Assembly (NCBI GenBank): GCA_964035575.1
Contig: OZ037895.1
Span: 1,054,001-1,118,000, forward strand
Reading direction: 5' to 3'
From: Rhynchopus sp. YZ270_cl-10
Taxonomy: Eukaryota; Euglenozoa; Diplonemea; Diplonemida; Diplonemidae
DNA length: 64,000 nucleotides
A program made the translations under genes and the position numbers. Shown here piece by piece: positions 29,675 to 40,310 of the stretch. Below the pieces are notes generated by a model. The model was not told the origin of the DNA, made no database searches, and was given only the letters and a program-made list of their open reading frames with translations. Position 1 is the first letter of the stretch. Each line of letters starts with the position of its first letter.

Positions 29675-32600
29675 AAAAAAAATCCAAAAAAAAAATAATG
29701 AAATGAAAAAATGAAGGAAAGAAGAAAGAAAAAAAAAGTGTAAGATTGCAAAAGTGGACAGATTTCGGTTTGTCTTTTTATTGCAAAACATAATGAATTG
29801 AAAAATGAATTTTGAAAAAAAAAAAAATTGGTGAGGATTTTGAGGGGAGCGTGGGGGGGGAGATAAGAAAAAAAACAAAACAAACAAAACACACACAGCA
29901 CCTGATCTTGTCCTTGTATTATTATTTTTGTGTATTTTATTTTATTGGAAAACAAAATTTACAGGTGTTTTTTTTTCTTCTCTTTCTCTCCCTTGCCGCT
30001 ATTTCACCCCTCTTTCGTTGTTTTCCATGCACCAAGGCATTGGCTAAACATAACCAAAAACAAAAAAAAAACAAACGCAAATCCCACCCTTTCTTTTATC
30101 TAACACAAAAAAGTAACCTAGAAAGAAGAGAAAAAAAAATGATAATTTACAAGAATGCTAACTGGGTTGAGGTAGAGGTGATGAAGGAAGCTGGGGGGTG
30201 TATTTTTTTTACCCCCCTTTTTTTTATTCCCTTTGAAACCTCTTATCACACACCCACACCACACGAATTTCACAAACTTTTTGTTTGCCTTGTATTGTAC
30301 CAAAAGAGGGTGTTACCAACGAATACTTCAATGAAATGAACATTTTTTTTTTTAATATTGTCCCTCTTTTTTCCTTGTTGTTGGAACACACGCACAAAAA
30401 AAAAACACAAAATCATCCGTGGGGAGTAAGTGGTGATCTCTTTAGTACACAAAAAACCCCCCCTCCCCCTCCCACATCCCTTAAGGTTTTTTTGTTTTTT
30501 TGTTTACTAAGCAAAGGCTTAGGGACATCATCTTACCAACCGTTGTTTTTTTTTCTTTTCTTTTTTGGAATAATTTCGCACATCTCCCTCTCTCTCTCAC
30601 TCCCTCACTCCCTCACTCCCTTACTCCCCTCTTCTGGGCTTACCTTGCAATGCAACTAACAACTCGACAGGTATTGAGAATCTATTGTTTTTACGACTCT
30701 CACGCACCTCCAAGCTTGTTTTTGTTCTTCTTTTTTTGGGTTTGGTAAACCAAAGTACGGTAATGTTGGTAGTATTCCAATGGGCTCCCATCACAATACT
30801 GCCACCATTACGCTACGTACTTAGGTTCATCTCACAAACCCTCTTTTCCCCCCCCTTTTTCAAATGAGAAGAGACATCTTTTGCCTCTTTTTTGTGGCCT
30901 GTCTTCTTTTCCAAGGTACCTTTTTTTGTCCCTCTCCCCCTCTCTCGCTCTCCCCTCCCAGTTTTCCCTATTTTTTCTTAGTTTTTCTTTCTTACTGATT
31001 TAACTGATATTCTTGGTGTTTTGATTGATTTTTTTTTTTCTCTTTCCAAAACCTTTTTTTTTTGATGTGCTATTTTATTCCATCCCCATTTTTGTTGTTT
31101 CAATTTTCAAATAAAAAAAAATCTTAACCATTTTCCACACCCCCCTCCCAACTCTCACCCATCTCCTCCTTCCCCATGCACCCTCTCACGGTAGGGTTAC
31201 ACCTACGTATTAAGGCTTGTTTGCAAAGACAGAGAAGCTTTTCCTGAAGAGAAAAAATATTTTTCCAGGAAAATCACTGTTGGCAAGGAACAAAAAAAAA
31301 TAAAAAAAATAAAGTGGGAGGTCATCCTCGGGTGTCCTCGGGTGTCTACACTATTTTTTTTTTCTTCAATTTCTCCTTTGTTAATTTGAGGTGACTAAAA
31401 CAAGGAGATGTTAGCACCATTTTAGCAAATCACTTTTTCTTTTTTTAAATATTCGAATTCCCTCCCCTCTTCCCTCTTCCCTCTGCTATTTCGGGTATTT
31501 TTTCTTTTTCTTTTTGCTTTTTTTCTTCTCTTCCTTCCCTCAACCCCCAAAACTAGCAACATTATGTTGTCCAACAATTTTTCCCCCCTTCAACCCCCCA
31601 AGCTCAAAACCACCCCCCCCCCCCCCCCCCAATACCCCCAACCCAAAACCACAACAAAAAAAAAGTAGTCAAGATCGGTTTGCCCTACCAGAGCTATATC
31701 AAAAAGAAAAAAAAAACTTTATAAAAAAGCCATTCAACCCTTGTGAGGAATATCTGCACTGTGGGACGTGCTTTGTGTGTTTGTTTTGCTTCTTTTTTTT
31801 TTTCATTTTTTTTTGGATGGCCAAGCTCAAGGCTTAGGTTCATCTTACAAACTTTTTGTTCTTCTTTGTACCAGGAAAAAACACGGCTTGAAGTGCTTTC
31901 CCCCCCCATGTAGAACCACAGAGGTTCCTAAAAATTTTGATAAAATCCACGCTTTCAACATTAAAAGTTACCCCCTTTTTTATGTGTGAACGAGAGGCAC
32001 ATTTTTGTCTTTCAAGTTTCCCCCCTTTTTTTGACATACGCGCCGTGGTGTCCGCACAAAATCAATATTGTACAAACAGACAATATACGGACATCATTTT
32101 TGGCAAGCAAAGAAGGAGTGCAGCAGAACCGTCTGTCATATTTCGGGGAGGATGATTTTTTTTTTTTCTTTCGCTGTTTTGCGAATCCAGATTTTGTTTT
32201 TTTTATTTTCAGTGCCTGCATCCCAGAGGTGTTTGCACTATCAACTTCACGTTCATTTTTCTTCCTTCCCCCCTCTACTTCTTCTTGCTCGACCACCGCC
32301 TTTTCATTGGAAGAGGGGGCATTTTTCTATAAATTCTGTCAAGTGATATTTTTTTCATCATGAAAAGCAATTTGTTGGAACAAAGGAGCCCCAGTAGCAT
32401 TGATTATTTTCTATTAATATCCGGCCAAGTGCCTACGTCCGCATGTTTGGTGAGACGTTTTGCACTTTTTCAACTTCTCTTTTTTTTGTCTAAAAAAAGT
32501 GTTATTTCCCCTTTCTGTTTGAACCAAAGTCTCAATTTTTTTTTTGAAAAGGCTAGAAAGCAAAAAAAAAAACCAAAACCCAAAACCCCGAGAAACAAAA

Positions 32601-33007
32601 AGAAAAACAAAAAAACCAAAATAAGCTTCGCTCTTTTTGCTCGTTCGCTCGTTATTCACCTTTCCATTGTAAAAATTCCAACACAAAAAATTCCTAGGGG
32701 TACATATTTTCCCAGATAGGTACTGTGCAATGTGCACAGTATCACCTCTCAAAAGTTTTTTTTTTGTCGTTGGAGGGTCATGGAAAAACCCGTAAAAAGA
32801 GTTTTTTTTATTATTATTTTCTATTACCTCTCTGTCTCTCTCTTCTCTCTGAATATTGTTTACGAACAAATTCGTGTTTTTTTCTTCTCCCCTTTGACGA
32901 CTAAGCGCGTGAGTCACATATTATCTCACAAATTGTATGTTTTTTTCTTCTTTTTTCCCCATGACCTGCGCCGCATGATTCTCACTACCTCTTAACACAA
33001 AAAAACA
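29675..33007. other. Gene desert, first part
   Basis: A/T homopolymer and CT-rich DNA. Recognisable pieces: family A copies at 30504-30540 and 31816-31850 (a partial near 30805), a diverged family B copy at 31312-31351, a poly-C run at 31613-31630 and a family C copy at 32210-32250. No frame shows coding bias. Confidence 0.55.
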
Positions 33008-33380
33008 GTGGAGATTGCACAAACTGTGGCAACACAACCGAGGCAACTACACTACTCCAACAATTTATAAAAAAAAATAAAAAAAAGACTGTCGCCTGGC
33101 GAGTGCGCGAGGAACCACTCCGATGAATGCGTTACAAGGGGAAGGATGTGTACAGTTGAACACACATATTTTTTTTTTGCACCTTCTTTCTTTCAACGGT
33201 TCGTTTTGTTCCATTTCTGTTTGCGCATAATTCCATGAAAAAACTTTGCGATAAAAAAGGGGTGATTTTTCCCACCAATTTCTGTGCCCAAAAAGAAAAC
33301 CATCTCTTAAAAATTGACAGTGGAGATTGCACAAACTGTGGCAACACAACCTGAGGCAACTACACTACTCCAACAGTTTT
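33008..33380 (+). repeat. Two direct copies of short repeat family B3
   Basis: Copies at 33008-33068 and 33318-33380 read AGTGGAGATTGCACAAACTG, then TGGCAACACAACC-GAGGCAAC, then TACACTACTCCAACA, ending in T/A runs. GGAG/CTCC, AGTG/CACT and TTGC/GCAA can pair, giving a hairpin. Other + strand copies: 34436-34490, 34806-34869 and 62681-62745. Confidence 0.75.
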
Positions 33381-33530
33381 TTTTTTTCAAAAAAAAAAAA
33401 TATATTCTTTTCCCCAAGAAGAGGTTTTCCCCCTCTCTCGGTAAACAGAGAGGGGTTGCGTTGTTTTAAAAAAGGGCCTCGTAGTTTTTAGTTTTTTTTT
33501 TTACACATTTTCTATCAAATTCAAGCAAAT

Positions 33531-33592
33531 TACCATCTGATTTTTACCCCCCCGGGCCTTTACGCGCCTATACGCGGGGTAAAAATCAGGTG
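33531..33592. repeat. Short palindromic element
   Basis: Arms ACCATCTGATTTTTACCCC and GGGGTAAAAATCAGGTGG flank a GC-rich centre (GGGCCTTTACGCGCC). A perfect-looking hairpin in AT-rich DNA; possibly a tiny MITE. Confidence 0.6.
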
Positions 33593-36500
33593 GAATTCTC
33601 AAAAAAAAAATATATATAAATAAAAATCAAGAAAGTACTGAACACCACGAACGCGTGCTCAGAGCGGGGTGTAATTCTGCTTCTCTCTTCTTCCATCACT
33701 ATTTCCACTATAACGAACAGTTTTCCACGAAGGAACTGTCAAAAAAAATATCAAGTTTTCAAAAAAAAAAATAAAAAAAATCGGTTGCGATAGCGTTCAT
33801 TTTCTCTTTTCAATTCATCTTCAGAGTGTCTGTTTTCTTTTTTTTTTTTTTTTGTATATTTTCTCCTCTTTTTGGGGAGCGAGGAAGAAATCGGTGTGCA
33901 AACCACATGCTGTATTTTATGTTTAATCCCTCTTTTCTTTTTTTTGCGCGAACTTTATGTCGATTGCTTCTTATTTTTGCAAAACCAAAAAAGATCAAAC
34001 AAAAAAGTGGGTGATTTAGATGATAACAAAAAGTTCTGCAAAAAAGAAAACAAAAAAAAAAAAAAAACGACATTCAACAACAAAAACCCCATTTCAGGTA
34101 ACAACCTTGCGATACCTCAAATGCACATATTTCATCATTATTTTTTGTTGGATTTTGACAAAAAAGAAATGTGGTATGTGCACACAAATGGGCTAAAAAA
34201 AAACACAACGAAAAAAAATGAAAACCGAGTGTGTAAATCAACGTACTGTGTAAAGAAGTCATCATTGCCTTTTTTTTTTTTCTGTACTGTGATCCCATTT
34301 GCCGGGTTCACAACCTATCTGCCATTTCCCTTTATTTTTATTTTATTTTTATAGTTGGCCCAGACGGGGGTTCTCTGTCGCAAACAGTGCCAATGGGATG
34401 ATGACGTTGTGAGTTATTTCAAAAAAAAATTGGAAAGTGGAGATTTGCACAAAAAACTGTGTGAACACTACTCCAACAATTTATCAAAAAAGAAAATGTC
34501 AGTATACAAGACAGTGTACTGTTCATCAAGAAGAATCCTTTTTTTTTTCCAAACCAATTGGTACCAATTGTCATTGTTTCCCATTGCCAGACATCGATAG
34601 AAGGCCTATCGAAGAGTGCCATTTCCCCCCCATCCCCATCCCCTCCCCTCTCCCGAACCCTTTCTTTTTCTTTTCAACAACAAACAAAAAGAAAGCTTCG
34701 TATTGTTCCCTATATTCTCCTCTCTCTCTTTCTCTCTATCTGTATAATGGATACTACGTTAAAAACAAAACGCACAGTGTTGGGAGAGTTAGATTGTGTC
34801 AAAAAAAGTGGAGATTTTTGCACAAAACTGTGGCAACACAAAAACCGAGGCAACTACACTACTCCAAAAAGAAGGAAAAAAAATCAATACATCGATAAGA
34901 TAAGGTACTCTGTATGTAACCACCCTGACACATTTCGTTTTTTTTTCTCTGAAATGCGCGTTTGAGATAACATCAGCCTGCCTGAAGTGGGTGATTATCC
35001 CATGCAAAGTGCGCAAGGGAGGGTTTTTTTTTCTTCTTTTCTTCCCCCTTCTCGACAGCTTTTATTGAAAAGTGAATGATGGAAAGGGTGTATCGATACC
35101 ATTATTCCATCAATTTTCTGAAAAAAAAGCCAGAACAAAAGAAGGGGGAGGAAAAAAAAAAACTTCACACTGTTATTTTGCGTGTATAGCGTCATTCTGA
35201 ATGTGATGGTAACATACGTTGTATCAACTTGTCATAAGCTGATTTGAGAAGTTCTTTGTTTGTTTTGCATTTTTTTTTATTTTAAAATGCATAGAACAAC
35301 ACATATCTAGCAACGAGAGCAGTGCGGGTGTTTTTTTTATACGGGTTATATCCATACGTCACTCTATATCTCTACCCCACCTAAGGGCCGGATTTTTATT
35401 TTCTTTTTTTTTTTCTTTTCTTCAGTAGGTTCACAGAGAGGCTTACATTCATCCTAACCATAAAAAAAATAGTGGAGCACACTCTAGGGTGGCTACACTA
35501 ATACAACCAAGTTTCCAAAAAAAAAAAAAAAAAAAAAAAAAATCTCCAAGATTTGTGAACCACGTTACATCTATTCCCTTCCCATTTTGTTTTTGTTTTC
35601 GGGTTTTGTCTTCTGTTTTTGCTTTTTTCCAGAATTTTGTTGTACATCTAATTTTTTCATTTGCTAATTGTGGGGTAAATTAAAAGCACACTCCACCATG
35701 CCACAGGGCGCTGTGACATCCAAAACAAAGACCCCCCCACCTCATGCAGTAGGTATGCGAGAACAACGATGGAGTGTTTTCCAGGAAACATAACTGCTCT
35801 GTATTCAGGTTAAAAAATCAAGCATATAGACGTGTCATCTGTAAAGACTAGACACACACACAAAAAAGTACAACATTTTTCTGTTGTTCCAAACGGGGAC
35901 GGACGTCCTCTTGATATTTCGGGAGGATTTTTTTTAAAAAAGTTATAGTGGAGTTCATCCTCGGGTGTCTACACTAATACAACTGCGAAAAAAGCAAACC
36001 CCTTCAATCAGTCTACACTAATACAAGTTTTCAAAAATACAATGCGGCACAATAAAGGGGATGAGGTTGTGTTTTTGTCAATGACTAAGCACTTCCTCTG
36101 GTGAGTTCACAAAAAAAAAAATCTTTCTCTGTTTCTTTGTTTTTTTTTGAGGTAACCAATTAATGCGCTACCTTTTCTTTGCTTATTTCAGTGTTCTGCG
36201 TCCGCCGATGAACGGTGAGGCGTTTTTTGCACCTTCCAACTTTTCGTTTCTTTTTCAAATACATATCCCTCAACTCGTTCGCAACGCTGTGGAGAACAGT
36301 ATACCAGGGTAGCCACCCCAATACCCACCCCGTCACCCACCTGCTCCTTTAACTCTCTGAGAAAGAGGGGTGGCAAGAGGAAGTACATAATGGTGGAGTG
36401 AAGGGAAAGGGGGGCACCTACTATCACATCGAAGGAACGAATTTTTATTTTATTTTTTGAAAATAAGATTGAAAAAAAATGTTAATTCATCTTACAGTTG

Positions 36501-36606
36501 TTTTGTTTTTTTGGTCGAATGTGGAAAAAAAAGCGGGGAAAATACGGAAGATTTTGTCCTTTATTTGGGACGAACACCTGGGACCTCAGGAAACCTTCAC
36601 AGCGAC
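33593..36606. other. Gene desert, second part
   Basis: A/T-run-rich DNA with family B3 copies (34436, 34806), family B1 copies (35470-35517, 35944-35983, partial 36005) and a partial family A copy (35426-35454). No gene seen. Confidence 0.5.
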
Positions 36607-36721
36607 CCTGATCATAGCTGTATTGTGATAATTTCCCTTCATAATACATTACAGTAATACACACAATACAGCTGTATTGTGATGTGTATTATGTATTATG
36701 ATGAGAAATCATCACAATATA
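36607..36721. repeat. Imperfect foldback with perfect 18-bp central palindrome
   Basis: ACAATACAGCTGTATTGT lies at about 36665-36682, inside longer imperfect arms built from ATTGTGAT, TTTC and CATAATACA words. A candidate tiny foldback element. Confidence 0.55.
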
Positions 36722-38253
36722 TGCCAATATTGCCCCGAAAGAGACGTACCCCCCACCTGGGAAGGTAAAGACACTCCACAAGTTGTATGCAAAAAAAGTC
36801 ATTGTGCCGCCGCCGCCATCTGACTGGCTGACGGTTGTGAAGATGAATTGAACGGAGTGGTCTCTCTGGTATCGCATAGAGGCGGTACAGTGGAGCTCGC
36901 CCTCGGGTTGGGTCTACACTAATATCAATCAAGAAAAATAAGGAAGCATCAACAATAAAAAAAATCAGCACTTTAGATTAGCCGGAAAAAAAAAAACTGT
37001 CGAAAATACATACCTGAAGAGGTAGATGGTGTACATTGAAGAAAAAGAAACAAAAAAAGATAACCCCACAGTGTGAGAAAACCCAGTTTTTTATTTTATT
37101 TTTTGTTTGGCTATGTTTGAGTAGAAGAAGAGAGGCAAACCGAAAAATTGACTACAAAAAAAGAAAAAGAATTTTATGAACCCCAAAATGTACACCCCCA
37201 TTACCGTTTTGTTAGGTGTGACTAAGTGAGGCTTAGGATTAGCTTACCAAATCTTTTGTTGTTCTTGAGACGACTTGTGCGCGGAGAGAGAGGCACATTC
37301 GTTGGATTATTTTCTTTTCTTTTCTTTTCTTTTTGTTTTTTGTTTTGACGACCTTTTCCCCAACCTCCCTTCCCCCCCCACACACCCCCGCGACCCTTAA
37401 GTGAACCCCACGAGAGTCGTAACCCACCCTTTTTCCGACATCAGGAAGAGATCCTAGTTGCCCACCAAGGTGGGTACGAAGGTGACTATAGATACGGAAA
37501 AAAATATTTTGAAAAAAAAAAAAAAAAAAAATGGAGGGGGGTAAATGGGGTGGGATTGAATTGTTGCTGTGCGAACCAAAAAAAAATCGTGGATTTTTGG
37601 TTACTTTTTTAACAATTTTTGTGGTGATATCAAGAGGAACTTTCCAAAAAAAAAACATCTTTTCCCCCTTTTTTTTTTCAATCTTTTTTTCCCCCCTCAA
37701 CAGAGAGATGTATCGGGATGGGGTTCTCCCCCTCTCCCGATGCACTTCTCCTTCCCACAGTTGGTTGTTTAATTTTTTTTTTTTTTTTTGATTTTTTTTT
37801 GTTTGAATTTTATTGAAAGATGTCAGGCATAACCCCCCTTTATTGTCTAAGGGTTCTTTTGTTTTCTTAAATAGGTATGTTGTGTGTGGTCCACAATACA
37901 CATTGCATCCCCCTTTTTTTTTCGAGTTTCTTCTTAATTGAAATTATTTTAACAACAAACAAAACAAATGCCATTTTTAAGATTATTTTGATAATTTCCG
38001 TACCCTTTTACTCTTTTATACCCTTATCGGTTCTTCACATTTTTCTTTTTTTTTTTTTTTTTTTGTATTCCGCAACAAATGGATATTTTCATTTTTTTTC
38101 TTTCTCTTCTTGCTCTCTCTTTTCCCCCCCTGGGAATAGCGCATACCAGATGTCAACCTCAAAAATGGATATAGGGCTGTATGGTCAGAGAGGGAGTACA
38201 TCGGTCATTGTACCAAAAAAAAAGGTATACCGTTCAGAGGAGGGCTTTTTTGT
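36722..38253. other. Gene-free spacer
   Basis: Contains a diverged family B copy (36889-36935), a family A copy (37214-37243), long A and T runs, and a family D copy (38150-38261) ending at the hAT-like element. No gene seen. Confidence 0.5.
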
Positions 38254-38261
38254 ATTTCAGG

Positions 38262-39829
38262 CAGGGTAGATCCTTATTTTCGCTAAAAACGCTAAAAATC
38301 CCAGATTTATTTTCGTTTTTTTCCTTTTTTTTTCTCTCCCGTTTTTGAAATTTTTCCGCGCAGGCCTGACGCTAACTTTCAGGTTTTTGGGAAATCGTGG
38401 GGGTTGATGGTTTGTCCGCGAGCGCAGCGAGCGGAAAAATTGAGTGACGGTCTAAAAAAAATAATCCAACAAGCAGGTTGGTACTGTACTGAGGCAGAAT
38501 AGTGGTGTTTTTTTACACATCTCAGCTGTCGTAGAACTAAACCCCAGGGGATAATATAGGTTTTGGGGGTTTTCTCTGAAACTCGGTCGAGCCCAACCCA
38601 GCTCGTTAGGGCCTCCGGCGGAATGTGAGAATTGCTCGGTTATCCTACTGCGGAGTTCGGCACTGTATTGATATTTGCACCAGGCACGCGCAGTGACAGT
38701 ATATTTACAAAAAGAAACGGCGGTCGTGGCACCCATGGCGAAGCCACGGTGCGCAACATTTCTGAAAATGTTGCCATAAAACGGCACTGTCGTTGGTAAT
38801 TTTCAACAGTTACCGTAAATTTTACTTCCAGATTTTGCTGAAACGAAAGTTTCTGGCGAAGCCACGGTACGCAACATTTCAAAAAATTGCGCTCAAAATT
38901 GCACATTTTTACTGCCAAACAGGGCTGCAAGCTGCGCCGCAGGCGCACGGTACGCTACTTTTATTCTTTCGCATGCTTCCTTTTCCTTCGGTATTTGAAC
39001 AATTAAATCACATTCTGGCTGTGACCCTTGTCGGACACTGCGCCCTCTGACAAGGGTAATACTTTCTAGAAACATTCTGAAAAAAAGTGGTAGTGCCCGG
39101 CATTAGCAAGAAAATTTTTAATTTTTTAATTTTTAATTTTAAATTTTAAAATTAAATAGGCACCAGCAGTTTGGGTAGGCGAGACCGCATTGGGTGAACC
39201 TCCGCGAGCGCAGCGAGCGGAAATTTTTTTCGCAGCTTTTGGGCAAAGTTCAAAATCCCACCAAAAATTAAGTGGGGATTTTCGACAACAATACTGGGGC
39301 CCTATGGGTTTTTGGATTTTGGCCTAACAGTGTTGTGTTTCTGCCTCGGTCCGGTTGAAGTCTTTATTACTGGATCTCATACTCCGTACAGGTGACCCAT
39401 ACCCGACCTTTAACACACACGCACTTCTTCGAAACCTCCACCCTCAGCACCAACCCTTTTACAATGGTCCGCTTTGCGGGTTTGTGGACATAGTAATTGT
39501 GTTCTTCAAAAATATGCTTCAAAATTGTCTTATGCAAGGTGACACTGACTCATTGGTCCTTGTCTTATGAAGTGAAGACAAATATTAAAGGGGCATTGGC
39601 GGGCCGAAGGCCAGCCAAAAAAACGGTAGCGAACTTTTACTTTTTTTCCTTTTGGTTTTCCCCTTATTTTGACTTTCCGGATCGATTGCGGACCGTGGTG
39701 GTGCCACTCTGTGGCTGGAAATTAGTAGGTAACCAAAAAAATGGGCCAGAGAAAAAAGGAAAAAAAAAAAGGAAAAAAAAATAAAAAATCTCGAATCCTT
39801 ATTTTCACTTTCGCTAAGGATCTACCCTG
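38262..39829. mobile_element. Non-autonomous hAT-like element hAT-1 with 8-bp TSD
   Basis: A 15-bp terminal inverted repeat CAGGGTAGATCCTTA at 38262 is mirrored as TAAGGATCTACCCTG ending at 39829. It is flanked by a perfect 8-bp direct duplication ATTTCAGG (38254-38261 and 39830-39837). CAGGG ends plus 8-bp duplications are the signature of the hAT superfamily. A subterminal TCCTTATTTTC word recurs near both ends. The 1,568-bp body has no transposase. It holds several small hairpins (CGCGAGCGCAGCGAGCGG at about 38417 and 39204; TGGCGAAGCCA at about 38739 and 38857; GCGCCGCAGGCGC at about 38935; GGCCGAAGGCC at about 39604). The insertion lies in the 3' end of a family D repeat. Confidence 0.85.
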
Positions 39830-39893
39830 ATTTCAGGGGGGGAATTTTTTTTTTTACAAACATTTTCCTGGTTTCGATAAAAAAAAACCCCCG

Positions 39894-39948
39894 TATAGTG
39901 GAGCACACTCTAGGGTGGCTACACTAATACAACCAAGTTTTCAAAAAA
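39894..39948 (+). repeat. Short dispersed repeat family B (reference copy)
   Basis: TATAGTGGAGCACACTCTAG, then GGTGGCTACACTAATACAAC, then CAAGTTTTCAAAAAA. TAGTG/CACTA, AGC/GCT and CAC/GTG pair into one hairpin, and an A-rich tail follows. Close + strand copies: 23526, 35470, 44219, 53574 and 56099; diverged ones: 20719, 31312, 35944 and 36889. Related subfamilies share the layout AGTG-x-hairpin-CTACACT-tail: B2 (GAAGACTGTCC...GGCAGC; 41291, 48358, 54187), B3 (33008 etc.) and B4 (GCGTGGAGTTCACA...; 55405, 61590). Confidence 0.8.
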
Positions 39949-40014
39949 CCCACCGCATACAAGGGTACTGGCACATGTCGCCATTTTTTTTCTTTTTTTT
40001 TTTTCATTCTCAAC

Positions 40015-40310
40015 CAGGCTCTCCGCTAGGATTTCCGATTTTGAAAATGTTCTGTTGATGGTCCACGTGGTGGGGTACATGCTTGCGCCGCAGGCGCACG
40101 GTACGCAACTTTTTTTTTTTTCAACGCCCGATTTTGACTTTTTTGGGACGTTTGAGCACTCACCTCTCCATATCTTCTTCTCCTGAGCTTTTTTGACAGG
40201 TAGAACGGGTCTGAACCACTCAGCAGAACTTTTTTTTTTTTTTTTTTTTTCCCATTTTCAAAAAGTTCTGTTGACAATCAACAGAACTTTAGTACCTAGC
40301 GGAGAGCCTG
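40015..40310. mobile_element. Small non-autonomous hAT-like element hAT-2 (MITE) with 8-bp TSD
   Basis: The 16-bp terminal inverted repeat CAGGCTCTCCGCTAGG is perfect at both ends. It is flanked by a perfect 8-bp direct duplication TTCTCAAC (40007-40014 and 40311-40318), which fits the hAT target pattern nTnnnnAn. The 296-bp interior has repeated GTTCTGTTGA words. It also carries the hairpin-plus-motif GCGCCGCAGGCGC-ACGGTACGC, shared with hAT-1. No coding capacity. Confidence 0.88.

Noticed and set aside
38452-38787. 111-codon minus frame inside hAT-1
   Set aside because: No hAT transposase features and overlaps hairpin motifs; likely chance.
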